Below are positions 21,302 to 32,199 of a DNA stretch of 64,000 nt, one piece after another. Each line of letters opens with the position of its first letter. Position 1 is the first letter of the stretch. A program made the position numbers and the translations under genes. Below the pieces are notes generated by a model. It was not told the origin of the DNA. It worked only from the letters and a program-made list of their open reading frames with translations, and did not search any database. The DNA is from Arion vulgaris. Taxonomy: Eukaryota > Mollusca > Gastropoda > Stylommatophora > Arionidae. The stretch lies in assembly GCA_020796225.1 (NCBI GenBank), contig CM036758.1, forward strand, positions 61,715,274-61,779,273, given 5' to 3'.

Positions 21302-24300
21302 TTATATTTCTAGTGGGAAAGTTGTCACATTGTCAGAGTGGACCTTTCTCTTAATATAAAAATAGGAAAGGGAGTCTCGGTGTTGCGTATAGGTGTAAAT
21401 TGAACCATCCTTTGTTTTAAAGCCTACATTTGTTCCACCAGACGAACGTTGGGTTTTGAGTACGTCTAGAAAAGTATCCTTGTCTAAGGTATTGTGCTGT
21501 TTTGAGAGGCCTTTAGTGCTAGTCTTAGGATATGCACCGAAACAGTGGTAAGTCTTACTGCACAAAGAGACAATTCCAACACCCTCGTATTCGATTTTAA
21601 AAAGACCAGGAGTCCGCTTATCATATAGTTGCCTATCTTTACACCCCCTACAGTCGCTTACAAATGTACCTTCGGTTGTAATATAGTCGCAGATGGCTGG
21701 CAAACCTCGAGGAACCAGTTGTTATACTGTTAAAGTCAGGCGTGGGTGAGTCAACGCGTTGAGTGTCAGTACTAGAGCCAAATATAAACTGTCAGTTCAT
21801 TTCTAGCTGAAAATGGAACGATCTACGAACCTTTGGAAAATCGTAATAAAACTCAACATACGCAATTTGCTATACTGATAAACAGAAGAAACCTTTTGGC
21901 AGTAGATCCCAAACAGGTTTCTTTTTCCCCTGACTCTATCTCGAAGAGTCGTCGTCTATCTGCGACATTTTTTAAAAGGGTTATTCAAAGTGAAGTGGGC
22001 TTACCTACAGTATTCCAATCTGAATGTTTGCTTTGTTGGTCAGTTTGGGGGCTGATTCCGAAAACTTCATAGTCTCACCGGTGGGGCGTCATACGTTTTT
22101 ATCCCAGCTCGCAGACCTCTATAAGTCTCCCAAACTTTTAAAGCGCTAACGGATGGTACTTATCACCTGAATTTGCAACAATTGCCGTGTGAGATACCAT
22201 TTGCAAGGGTGCCAACAAAATCTTCCAACATAACTCGATTAATACTCGAGAGCTCGACAAAGTTTATGTTTTGCGTAATCGCCATAAACTCGCCACGCGA
22301 GCTCTTGTGACGTCAACGTTTAAAATTAGATTATCTCTGAAAATTACTCTTTTAAATGTCTGGGACATGAATGTCGCATCAACGCAAACAATTTCATCTA
22401 AACGGCAGATATAACGGGCCCGTTGAGGGCGTTGAATAGGAGGGTCGTGTCTCGAAATCTTTAAAAATAGCTCTGCATCATCGTCTTCATTACACTGACA
22501 TTCCCATCACCTTACGCTAATTGAACAGGTTTAAATCTCAGTAATTGTCGCAAGTATCTCTATATGGTAGTCAACGGTTTGTTGTTCACTAGGTAACGTT
22601 TTTACTTTAGTTATTAGGCAGTCCGTGCTATGGAACAAACATCCGTGAAACTGTATCAGGTCAGTTTTTATCCCATCCTCCACGGGAATGTATCAGAGAT
22701 CCAACTCTTTTCTGCGCCGTTAAACTGCGTGACCAGTCTCTACGTTATTTGTAGCGTACCACCGAAAGTATTCCGGCATTGGAACAATTGCCTTATGGGT
22801 GAACCCGTCCTCTTATTTATACAGGAAAGTATTGGCATCTTCTGCATTAAAGCCCACATGTATAAAGCTTCGCATCATATCCTTTAATTCCTCTGACCAC
22901 CTTTGATAGCTCCTAATAAAAGTTTCCCCGCCTCTGATTCGAAATAGGTCTGTCCTGGTATCGCGATATTATCTCTAATAGTTTGTATAGGGCCTCTCCG
23001 TTTGGCGCATAGACTAAAGCCACATTTTTGCTAAGTTTCAACAGGTACTTTGAGGTTCCCCTGGCACCAGAAATGGCTCTTTCAGCATATATCCTAGCCC
23101 TGTAACTTCCTGTTTTCAGGGCTACTAGTTTGGATACGTCTTTATTTTTACCAGACAGAACTCGCTGAGGATCCTGTTGAGCAGTCCACACTTCTGGCAA
23201 TACGCATACTTTTCTACTGAAATGTTGCGTTTTAAGCTGAGAAAGCAGAGTGTCGAGGTAACTCGATTTTCATCCTTGCTCAAATTATTAATATATCGTA
23301 AAAAGCCTTTGGCTTCTTCTGACTATACGTTTAACACTTTGCATACGACCTACTAATTAGATATATCGAGAAACTCAATCTTTGTAGCTAGGCAAGTCTT
23401 TGTTCTCACTTATAACTGAAGGGCCGGGAGGACGTATCGTTATCTCGCTTCGTCTTCGACTTTGTTGAAAAAAAGCTACTTGTAGCAGTTTGATTACACT
23501 GAGATCTTTCCCCGGAATAGCCTATCACCGGTATTGGAGCAAATCTTTCTAATTTTGTGGTATTATCAGGCGGCTCTTTGCAGCGTCTTCTAGTTATCAG
23601 GCAGCTCTTTGCTAGCGTCTTCTAGTTATCAGGCAGCTCTTTGCTAGCGTCTTCTAGTTATCAGGCAACTCTTTGCTAGCGTCTTCTAGTTATCAGACAA
23701 CTCTTTGCTAGCGTCTTCTAGTTATCAGCAACCTTTGCTAGCATCTTCTAGTTATCAGACAACTCTTTGCTAGCGTCTTCTAGTTATCAGGCAACTCTTT
23801 GCTAGCATCTTCTAGTTATCAGGCAACTCTTTGCTGGGCGTCTTCTAGTTATCAGACGCTCTTTGAGCTCTTTAGTTTCAGGCAACTCTTGCTCTTCTAG
23901 TTATCAGGCAACTCTTTGCTAGCGTCTTCTAGTTATCAGGCAACTCTTTGCTAGCGTCTTCTAGTTATCAGGCAACTCTTTGCTAGCGTCTTCTAGTTAT
24001 CAGGCAACTCTTTGCTAGCGTCTTCTAGTTATCGAGCAACTTTTTGCTAGCGTCTTCTAGTTGAGGTCGGCTAAAAGGCAAGATGGTCAAAAACTCTTCG
24101 AAATTGCTCCCTCAATAAGTCGTAAGCTTTATCGGCGATTAGTTCTAGATGCTGGAGCATTCTAGTGACCAAATCCTGAGAATCTCCGGTCGTGATAAAA
24201 CAAACGGGAGCGACAAAGCCAGGGACGTTGGAGGCTACCGAGCACGAGAGCGGTACGTGTATAGCAGAAAAGTAGTTTGCTAGTCACGGTGGTAAGTCCG

Positions 24301-25750
24301 AACTATCGAAATAACATTCAAGTCAAATGTCGCCCGATATGGTAGATAAACTCGCTATCTACGGAGATACCTTCAAGGCAAATTTTTCCCAAATAGAGGA
24401 GGGGATTATAAATTCCGCCGGGATACACGTCTATCGTTTACCCCATTACAAGTCTGTTCGTGTCTTGTAAGCTGCCGAAAACCTTCCACAATTTCTGACA
24501 TTTAGGACAGGCGAACGCCTTTGCAGCTCCGTCAATATCACTTATGTGCATGAAATGGTCGTTATAATATAGCAGTCTCAAAGTGTCGTTATATCTCCCA
24601 CTAGTTCTAAGTTTTGGGACCAGGACCTGTCGCTCATCAAATTCAAATATGTCGATGTTAATCCTGAAGCACTCTTCCAAAGCAGGGATTTGGAGTAAAG
24701 TAATACCGGGAAAGGCTATCTGGGAGGATATTTCGCTATGTGCGATCCACTGTTTCAGCAAACTCCTAGAACGTTTTCTAACATCCTTGACCGCCGCACC
24801 TTCAAAAACTGTAGGCATCAAAAAAAAACATAGATTGTCCAAATACGCTTTGGAATTCGAATCCATTTGCAGTATATTAATGTATCTGTTGTTTTTTTAT
24901 GTGGTCTGGAATATCTGTGAGCAGACACCTATGGATAATCATTCAACTTGTAGAGATAGAACGACGAAGATGGAACACACTCAACGCTCCAGCCTGTATT
25001 ATGACGTCTATGTTGCGCATAATTGAGGATGGCATTGTCATGTAAGCTGCTCAAAAAGGCGTCAAAGTCAGTTCTGTTGTTAAATTGGATACTCAAGACA
25101 CAGGCATTATTAGCTGAGGCGTAAGAACCACAACTCATTAGTCTCTCTGTTTCGTAGCACTGTGTGGTGGCTGTAATTAATTTTAAACCTACTCTTTTGC
25201 TCGTTAAAAACACTGTTTAATCTAGATGGCCAATCGGGGCGGGTGAAGTTTTCCGGGTTATTGTACAAAGTAAATATGGATAAATATCTATTATCCGACG
25301 TATGTGTCCTAATGGCGTGCCAGTTGTCCATATAAACTTGGCGAATATCGACTGGTAGTGAGGTCAGAGAGTCTTTTTCCGTGGCTAGTCTCCGTCTTTT
25401 GACGTGGAAAAAGGCAACAACCGGAAGAGTTCTCTTATGCGTTGACTTGGTCTTTGTGGAGGGCGCTAACGAGGTAGATGTCGGGGTAGCGATGCTGACA
25501 CAGATAAATTAGACGTCCCACTGGAAGTAGTTGCTGTCCCCGTGGTGGGAACTTTGGTGCAAGTCCGCGTGTTTCTTTTAATATGGGCCTGGAGTGTATC
25601 GGATCTGTTATACGTCCTCTCACAGACAGCGCATTGATAATATTTATGCTCGTGCGCCTTTTGGGATGTGCCTGACGAGGTTTCGTAGATGCACAAATAC
25701 TCGCTTACACTCCGGGCACGTGTGCTTTCCTAGTCGACGCTCGTCGGTTG
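21302..25750 (-). pseudogene. Protein-primed type B DNA polymerase remnant (PolB)
   Basis: From the N-terminus (high coordinates): two C2H2 fingers, CPECKRVFVHLRNL (about 25710) and YQCAVCERTYNRSDTLQAH (about 25620). A conserved N-terminal region follows (25331-24929, RLMSCGSYASANNACVL), then a zinc-binding segment (FACPKCQKLW, about 24490). A decayed exonuclease region (24437-24070) carries a VYPGGIYNP-like block and IADKAYDLLREQFR. The polymerase part has FHGCLFHS and WECQC near 22500-22650. The C-terminal domain (21703-21302) reads LYDKRTPGLFKIEYEG, SLCSKTYHCFG and YFYIKRKV and is uninterrupted. The palm motifs (YxDxxSLYP, DTDS) are not visible; 21700-22450 is too decayed. A 32-bp minisatellite disrupts the middle. 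The enzyme would replicate the linear viral genome. It is dead through many stops. Confidence 0.85.
23577..24066. repeat. 32-bp minisatellite inside the PolB remnant
   Basis: About 15 units of CAGGCAACTCTTTGCTAGCG plus TCTTCTAGTTAT, 32 bp each, run from 23577 to 24066. Single substitutions (GGCAGC, GACAAC) occur, with a scrambled unit near 23835-23900. The unit is not a multiple of three, so it cannot be part of the reading frame. It expanded after the polymerase died, or it killed it. Confidence 0.95.
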
Positions 25751-25858
25751 AGGTGCCGACATCTATAAGAGAAAACAATACAGGTTACGAACCGGCTAAG
25801 AAAATGAACAATATAGTACCTGGAGGCTACCAAATTGCGTTAGACGTACTGTGCCTAC

Positions 25859-26230
25859 ATGCCCGGTAAGATAGAGCCGACGCGGCAAAGTCAGCTGATG
25901 AGCCGGTTAATACAGCGCTTCCTAGGCATGCATGGACAGTTATTTAAAGAAGTCGTCAATCTGGCTAAACAATACGATAGTTATGACACATTTAAAATGT
26001 TGGCTGATGAGGTCCTCGCAGACGAAGTCATAAATTACGGGCGTATAGTTGCCATCTATACAATGGGATATGTCCTGGCCAAGCATCTGGTGGATAACCT
26101 ATTCAACTCGGACACAGACGTCGAGGAAAAGGAAAAACATTTTTGTTTTATATGTGGGGATTATATCGAAACCCGTATAGCTTCATGGTTGGAAAAAGAG
26201 GACAATTTTCTGGCTTCATCAGTTCTTTAG
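25859..26230 (+). CDS. Bcl-2-like apoptosis regulator homologue (viral accessory gene)
   Basis: An uninterrupted 123-residue frame starts at ATG 25859 and ends at TAG 26228-26230. Residues 47-78 resemble the BH1 region of Bcl-2 proteins: an acidic helix (ADEVLADEV) leads into NYGRIVAIYTMG, comparable to the family's NWGRIVAxFxFG, then AKHLV. Residues 104-117 (ETRIASWLEKEDNF) fit BH2, where Trp begins the final helix, though the usual GGW is missing. There is no C-terminal membrane anchor, and at 123 residues it is shorter than typical members (about 160-240), so an upstream exon or truncation is possible. It lies head-to-head with PolB, roughly 100 bp from its start region. Bcl-2 proteins bind BH3 helices and control mitochondrial permeabilisation; an anti-apoptotic role in the virus is inference. 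It is the only intact-looking gene in a ruined element. Confidence 0.75.
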   Translation: MPGKIEPTRQSQLMSRLIQRFLGMHGQLFKEVVNLAKQYDSYDTFKMLADEVLADEVINYGRIVAIYTMGYVLAKHLVDNLFNSDTDVEEKEKHFCFICGDYIETRIASWLEKEDNFLASSVL

Positions 26231-27380
26231 CTAAACTACAACCCATACAGTTCAAAGAATAAAAGTAGTATTAAAATACCTCATGTTTTTGTGTGTTTTT
26301 AAAGTTACTTTAATACCTACCCACATCAGGTAATGCCCTGTCGGCCGGCATGTTTCTCACAAAGCATAACAGTTCCTGTTGTTCAGTGTCCCTCCACAAC
26401 ACTTTGTCAAACTGTCCTGCCTTTCTTTTATTCTTAAAAAGTCCCCCAATCTTAAACAACTTTACAATTATTTGCCTTTCCCAATACATAGTTTTATGAA
26501 AATATAAGCTACCATAGTTAAAACATATATATATAATTAACACGGCTACTTACATTTGACCGGACTTTTCCAATATGTTGCAGACGGCTGGCAACACAAC
26601 TCACGCTTTAGGTGTGAAGACTTACTTCTCTAGGACTGTGAGTGAGCGAAGTTACTCTCGATATGTTGTGACTTGAATGAGCTTAACGACGCGAGCAGTC
26701 GGTTTTAAAGACTAATTGATAGGCTGTTTTGATATTCAAACCCTCGTTTCCAAATTGTGAAATATGGCCAATAAGGCAACGTGATGCTATTGACAAAGGC
26801 ATCACCGCAGGGATGAGCAGCGAAATAGCGCCGATAACGTGACACTTAATTATTGGTGGCCTCCCGCCACCGCAAGATTCTTGTTCAATAATATATTTAC
26901 ATAAGCCAGACAAAGCCCTTCTTCGGGAAATTCCCGGTTGAGGTATCAAGTTTACAGGGAATGCGTGAATTACCTCCTCCCTATTTCCTGTTCAGTTAAA
27001 CCAAAAGATCAAATGCCCTTGCGGAGAATATCGATGCAGAATCTCAACAGATATTTCAGCCCATGTGCACTGCAATGTCAATACAAGCTACTTCCAACGA
27101 TGTGCGGGTACGCCGCTAATTGGGGACGGCAACTTAGGAGGTAAGTGGGAACACTAATCGATGTAATAACAGTGCCGCCAGCGCTCCCGTTCAATATTAA
27201 CGAGAACGTCAGCTCTGCCAGTGACAAAGCACAGTTAAACGGAGGCCGCTCAGTCGACCGTAACAAAGCACAGGTAAAAAAAAGATGGCGGCCCAGGTAG
27301 ATTATTGGTATTGTCTAGTCTAATTGTCCTCAAGTGTGAGGGGCGTCGAAATATTTCGGGTTCAGTGTTATGTATAACAG

Positions 27381-27418
<38 letters not shown>

Positions 27419-28022
27419 AGAATGAGAGAGAGCTTTACCGCTTAATACAATAAGGTAACATATGGCGCAATAAAAGGGAGAAACGAAATGGAGGTGCTTT
27501 TATATATCTTTATTACATCACAAAGGCACAACAGACTCGATGGTAACAATTAGGGCCCCCTCGTGGTGTGGCGTTCAGGGATTCTGTTCTCAGCGCATCA
27601 CTGAGATAAAGGGGAGAGCAGGGGTGGGGAGTGGGAAGAGTAGGGCGGACTGGGGAGGAGAGAGAGAGAGAGAAAACTAGCGCTCGTCCCAGAAAATCAC
27701 GCGACTGTCGGAGGTAACCCAAGATGGTGGACCAGGTAGTTCATTATTAAAGAATGGAATGAGAATTAAATTACAGCGCACATATTTTCCAAGTCATACA
27801 TTTTAAATTAATAACAAACACGCCCTTGGGTTTTAATTGTATTGCACATACGACATCAAATGAGTCAACACTGAATAGTTTGTACGAGGTAAGTCTGGTT
27901 TCTTGTGAGCAGGGAGTCGGTGGAGAGAGTAGTTGATGGTGGGCCCACGTTGAACGCCCAAATTCCTACTTGCGTATTATAATTGGATAGCAGCTTTTCT
28001 CGTTAACGGTGAATAAGTCGTG
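26231..28022. other. Adintovirus interior without a recognised gene
   Basis: Only short frames are seen, none with a motif I recognise, and no P-loop or DDE integrase signature on either strand. A pure GA tract lies at 27381-27414 and a shorter one near 27658-27675. Two similar segments, AGATGGCGGCCCAGGTAG near 27284 and AGATGGTGGACCAGGTAG near 27723, form a direct repeat about 440 bp apart, possibly the ends of a small insertion. If the lost integrase or ATPase lay here it has been replaced or erased. Confidence 0.5.
27381..27414. repeat. (GA)n microsatellite
   Basis: An uninterrupted GA dinucleotide run of about 34 bases. Confidence 0.97.
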
Positions 28023-28401
28023 TCACAATAGAGTCATTGACATGTTGACGATGGGAGGCGGGAAAAGCGGCCAACACCCCTGCATGGAGCCGCCTCTTGC
28101 TTTGGTTGTTAAAAAGTGTATTGCGTACAGGCCACAGGTTGAATTATTATATCTTGCAGGCTCGGCCGTTATAGACAAAAGGTCTATTGGAGTTATTTTG
28201 GATAAGTGTCACAATCTCCCGATGAAGGGGAGGAAAGCCGAATGAGTCGAAATATTCAAAGCGACCTAGGCCGTTGTAGAACAAACTAACCCAATGAGAG
28301 CCGGGTAGCTCGCTGGTATCGGTATTGATCACGAAACAGCGGTTCTTGGCGATCGATCCTGCGGGTAACATATCTCGTGAAACACCTGCACGGTATGACA
28401 C
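28023..28401 (-). pseudogene. Adenain-like maturation cysteine protease remnant
   Basis: The minus-strand frame has DMLPAGSIAKNRCFVINTDT, then PGSHWVSLFYN (catalytic His), FEYFDSFGFPPLH (acidic residue) and, after a stop and frame change near 28150, STCGLYAIHFL (catalytic Cys). It ends at TGA 28025-28023. The His-Asp-Cys order and the GSHWV and FDSFG blocks are those of adenovirus-type proteases, which cleave capsid and core precursors during virion maturation. At about 125 residues it is short: adenain-like enzymes are near 200, and the start is unclear (no ATG at 28401). It lies just downstream of the capsid gene, the usual adintovirus position. Confidence 0.82.
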
Positions 28402-28455
28402 CGGCGCACGTATATGTCGGTGAGCAAAAGTTGGTGTATCTGTCTGGTATTTATT

Positions 28456-29760
28456 TTAAGCGACGTAGTCTGTCAATACTTGTCTGGTTTTGAATATTTC
28501 CAGGATAGAGTCCAGTTCAGCGTAAATCAAAACTTGAAGTGTTTCGGTTGTAGCTGCCGCGAATTTAAATTCAACCGAGAGAGGTCCTGTTTTAGGCATT
28601 TCAAACTGGTCTCCATCAGTTAAACTCGGGGTTAAATCGAACGCGTATAGAGCATATCCATTTTTAAAATGTCGATAGTCTAACTCATGACCTGCATCTT
28701 TTCCGATTAGCCCTAGAGCCAGATTGGTCCTGAAATACGCCCGCACGTACTGGTTGCGTTCATAGTTCATAGTTAAGGGTTTCCCTGTAACTGTGCGTCC
28801 ATCTACCGTCACTTGTAGATAGTTTAGACTGAAATGATGGAAGCTAAACGGATTTTCCCACATCCCGCCATTGTATGCTGTAGACTTTATGAGACCTAAC
28901 ACAATTTTCGTTGGTGACTGACTAAGAAACAGATTATCCTGGGTGTGGGACAGCATCCCTGTGGGAATAGTCAAGTTTTATCAAGACTCGCTTGATTGGA
29001 TACTTTGCATTCGCTCAGCGAAGCCTTTTCGTGAGCTAGCGAATGGCTGAGTTCAATTTAGCTTTCCTAACTACCAACGTCGCGTGAGTTATAACAGATC
29101 TGTAACCACCAGCCGGATCGTGGGCTATGAGATTAAACCCTTCCTTGGAGGGCGTCAGTTTGATCTTTACATCCACGCCGTTTAGCATGTATCGGTCTTG
29201 CGCAAATATGTCAGAGTGTAGCCGGCCCATCCTGTCGAGTTCCTGGCTTCCGCTTGCTAGCGTACGCCGAATGGTCATCCCTTTATTCCCGTCTCCTTGC
29301 GTGTCGTCGATGGCGTTGGGCGTATCCTTATAGAATAGCCCAGCTGAAAGATGGCTCTTGTGCGCTTCTCCGCCATAATTTAAAAGGGCCTCCAAGTAAG
29401 CTCTATAAGGGTAGGTATTCTCGCTAGGTGAGACCAAGGTGTCGTTTAGGGAAACGTCGACTTGAGAAAATAAACTGTGTAAATAATAATTAACTGGTGC
29501 CACTTCTGCTGTCGCCAGCAATTTATCCCATTCTCAACGTGACTTTGGCTCTTACGTGGATAAGGTGTTGAAGAGGTCCAAGTATTCTTCGCTCTGGCCA
29601 GACACGTAAATTCTATCAGGGTGCCAGGGCTAACAAGCTAACGGATGAATCTCAACAAATTGTCCCTCCTCCACGGCTGTTTGAGTAGGTGGCACGCTAA
29701 ACAAATCCAAACCAGAGTGTAGGCATTCGCACGAGCTGGGGTGAATCAAGACATTATCCA
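28456..29760 (-). pseudogene. Major capsid protein remnant (double jelly-roll, F54H12.2-like)
   Basis: From the N-terminus: SGLDLFSVPPTQTAVEEG (about 29725-29670), then a frame change into an IEF-xx-SGQSEEYLDL-like block (about 29600). Next come APVNYYLHSLFSQVDVSLND and YPYRAYLEALLNYG (29510-29360), the long central part to 29036, a frame break at 28975-29040, and the C-terminal part with LSHTQDNLFLSQSP and YNGGMWENPFSFHHFSLN, ending DYVA-stop at 28456. The blocks are those of the hypothetical F54H12.2-like proteins found in many invertebrate genomes, which are Polinton major capsid proteins. The summed length (about 420 residues) is near the family norm. At least three frameshifts inactivate it. 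Confidence 0.85.
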
Positions 29761-29764
29761 AGAT

Positions 29765-30210
29765 GTCCGAGTGCTTCGTCTTCTTCTGGAAATGAGCACG
29801 CTTAGCCCGCGAGTGTTGACTTTTAAAAGGTTCGCCGGGTGGGGCGGCCCTCTTTCGCGGTCTTCTGCGATAGCCGCTCCCCGATTGGCTGTCGCCCTGC
29901 AAGTGCTTGACGGCGCCCGTCAGTAGTCGTTGCCCCGCTTCCTTGGCGTGTTCTTTGAAAGATTCTCCAACATTCCTGCCGGCTAAGGCGTCTTGGGCTA
30001 CCTGCAAGCCGGTACCGAGACCCTCGCGTAAGGGCTTTCCACCCGTTTTAAGCCCGGCAATATGTACGACCCAATCCGCCAAAAAGATCCGATTCCCCGT
30101 CCTTTGACTTTTCCGCCATAACGGGAAGCCATGTCCGGCCTGATTACAGTAAAAATTTCCCCGTAAACTTTAGGCCTTCTATGTAGCTGTGTATGTCTCA
30201 CCATGTTCAC
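29765..30210 (-). pseudogene. Basic virion core/minor protein remnant (pX-like)
   Basis: The N-terminal part (30210-30060) has YGGKVKGRGIGSFWRIGSYI. After a frame break near 30050 the rest reads GGKPLREGLGTGLQVAQDAL, AGRNVGESFKEHAKEAGQRL and a strongly basic tail with RRRPRKRAAPP. The Gly-rich head followed by a D-x-L-x-G-x-N-V helix and Arg/Lys-rich tail matches the small core-like protein encoded just before the capsid gene in adintoviruses, compared in the literature with adenovirus core proteins. A role in genome condensation is inferred. Confidence 0.7.
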
Positions 30211-30972
30211 AAATCAAAATGTCTGCTGGGCCGAAAGTGTAACGTCAGTACCGAAGTTCCGCTCTCGAATGTGATAGTCTTCCCCATTTCGGTGGTTAAA
30301 AGTATTTCCACTAGATCGAACGAGAATCTGCTCAGGGGTAGGTAATGCGGTTTGTCATAAATCCTGAACATGGAGTTCGAGTGCCTGTCCAAGATGGGGA
30401 CCGCTCTCAACAAAGGAACCAACACGTCGCCGACTGGCCGGGCGGCCACGACATCCGTATAAACGTACACATTATTTATGGCGATATCCAGACGTCCCTC
30501 TGTCCCTTCTAGGACAGGGTGTTCTCGAAAACGCGGGACTCTGTAAATCCCAACATGTCTTTTAACGTCTCGCTAATTCTTACTTCGCCTTCCGCGAATA
30601 GTTTCAATTGAGCCTTTTTGTTCCCTTTGTGAAAATAGAAGCGTATTTTTGCCTGCTCACCTCTTGCCCGACAATTACCTTGTTGAACTCATCGACAACG
30701 CTCTCCGTTGATCGATACAACCCAGGGGTTAGTTTCGATAGTATGGGCGGGGCTTTCGCGGGTGGGAAATACCGTAACCCCACATCGCCCTCTAACACAT
30801 TAAAGTAGCTGTTTGAAAACTGTATTTCAGCCAAGCCGACTTCGTACTGCGAACTCACGTCTATAGTTTGGGGTAGTTTGACGAAAAATTTGCCAGGGTG
30901 ATTATCCGGATAGAGGTTCAACGACGCATTAGACGGTAACGTGATATAGAAACTCATTTTAGAGCTTCCCAA
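30207..30972 (-). pseudogene. Penton-like minor capsid protein remnant
   Basis: The first segment (30972-30604) starts MSFYITLPSNASLNLYPDNH, then GKFFVKLPQTIDVSSQYEVG, LAEIQFSNSYFNV. The second (30470-30207, frame-shifted) has PHYLPLSRFSFDLVEILLTT and ESGTSVLTLHFR at the end. The opening and closing blocks define a protein family common in Polintons/adintoviruses next to the capsid gene, thought to be the single-jelly-roll penton. Assignment to penton is from family context rather than a motif. The break lies between 30470 and 30604. Confidence 0.65.
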
Positions 30973-31320
30973 ATTTTGGATTTGGTAGCAGGTACCCGAG
31001 GCAGCTGGACAATAGAGCTATCCACAGCTTACCGTCCTGTGTGTCCTTCGACCCACTTGTCCCGATTGAACAGAGACACCCTGATTACCACGTATATAAT
31101 AACCATTTGACAGATGAAAACTAGTTCAGGGCGCGGAGTTGGCGCCAGATAGAGCCACGGTCACGTAACAGCGCCTTTACCTCCAAGCCTACTTCACTGA
31201 GACCCGTTGTTTCTTCGGCTTCCGATTCCATCGTCATTAGTCTCTATAACTCGTTATCTCCGAAATCCAACTGTTGAATGACGACGGATAGGAAACCGGA
31301 GGCGTAGTGATCTTATTTTA
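30973..31320 (-). other. Residual coding-like stretch at the viral border
   Basis: Minus-strand frames give FLSVVIQQLDFGDNE, then MTMESEAEETTGLSEVGLEV and RDRGSIWRQLRALN, an acidic then basic stretch broken by stops. I do not recognise it. Its position upstream of the penton-like gene suggests another virion or accessory gene. Confidence 0.3.
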
Positions 31321-31329
31321 AGGCACTTT

Positions 31330-31625
31330 GTACGCTGATATTAATGTTCGTAAGGCTGTTCTTGATGCCGTCGCTCCATCTATTGCGTGGTCTTCCTCTT
31401 GCTTTGTACTCTTTATACTTTTTCTGCGTGGCTATCTGTGTAAGCGATACAGGGCATTCTTGTTAGTGTCCCAAAACCCTTTAATCTTTTATGTTGCATG
31501 ACTGGTTTCACATTTAATCTTCTGTTTCTTCATTCTATTTTTCTTGCTACCTGCCTTTCTAAAAAAACTCACGCTGTCGTTATTATTTCGCTCATTTCTG
31601 TTATTATGTTTGACACTGGGAACAT
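31330..31625 (-). mobile_element. LINE 3'-end fragment
   Basis: On the minus strand it reads a KRLKGFG block, then KARGRPRNRWSDGIKNSLTN, a LINE C-terminal tail. A second copy lies at 62690-63020 on the same strand. 31626-32190 shows nothing recognisable. Confidence 0.7.
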
Positions 31626-32199
31626 GATAAAGTGGACACTACAGCAAATGAAAACAAGAAAGATTATATCAGAGACAAATTGCTGGAACATAAAGAGAGA
31701 GGTAACAAGAGATAGATCAAAAAGAACTACTAGAGCTATTGAACAACAAACCAATGGTTACTGCCTAGTACCGCTTTTAGGGCAGTGTGGAGAACAGGTA
31801 GGACGTAGTCTGAGAATTAATGGCTAGTGCAGTCGTCGCTTCAGGGTTAATATTTTTCTTCTATGCCCCAACAGGAAAATCATTGCCTATGGATTTGAAC
31901 ATGGCTCCATGTGAGCCGATCTAATCCATACGTCAGTCGCTCTAAACCAAATAGTTCACCAAAATGTAATTTTTCTGTATAGTATGTTGTTTATCAGCCA
32001 TCTCTTCAACGTTTAGTTCTTTCCGGACATTAGTCTTCTAGAGATAGAGGCTAGTACAAAACAAATTCTGTAACCTACCAGCTAGCCCTTGTTAAGGCAC
32101 CAAAATTTCACAGGCAGCTAAGCAACAGATGATCAACAGCATTTTATACCTACTTTGTGTTACCAGAGCCAAACATGAACATTGAGCAAAGCTGATCAC

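Larger units (their letters stand above)
21086..31320 (-). mobile_element. Endogenous adintovirus/Polinton (Maverick), decayed
   Basis: The element is defined by gene content: a protein-primed type B DNA polymerase with N-terminal zinc fingers, a double-jelly-roll major capsid protein of the F54H12.2-like family, an adenain-like cysteine protease, a basic core protein and a penton-like protein, all on the minus strand, plus a Bcl-2-like ORF on the plus strand. That set is characteristic of Polintons/adintoviruses. About 10.2 kb remain against the usual 15-20 kb. I found no integrase, no FtsK/HerA-type packaging ATPase with its P-loop, and no matching terminal inverted repeats, so one end or an internal part is lost. 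Almost every gene is frameshifted, so it is a fossil. Confidence 0.9.

Noticed and set aside
21833..22072. Short plus-strand frames across the PolB remnant (also 22630-22887 and 24583-25026)
   Set aside because: The opposite strand carries PolB blocks; the plus frames are shadows.
23577..24066. Possible CRISPR-like array
   Set aside because: Repeats are head-to-tail with no unique spacers, and the context is an animal genome. The arrays at 33890 and 35335 fail for the same reason.
31498..31827. 109-codon plus-strand frame
   Set aside because: It overlaps the minus-strand LINE tail and its translation has no family resemblance; likely chance.
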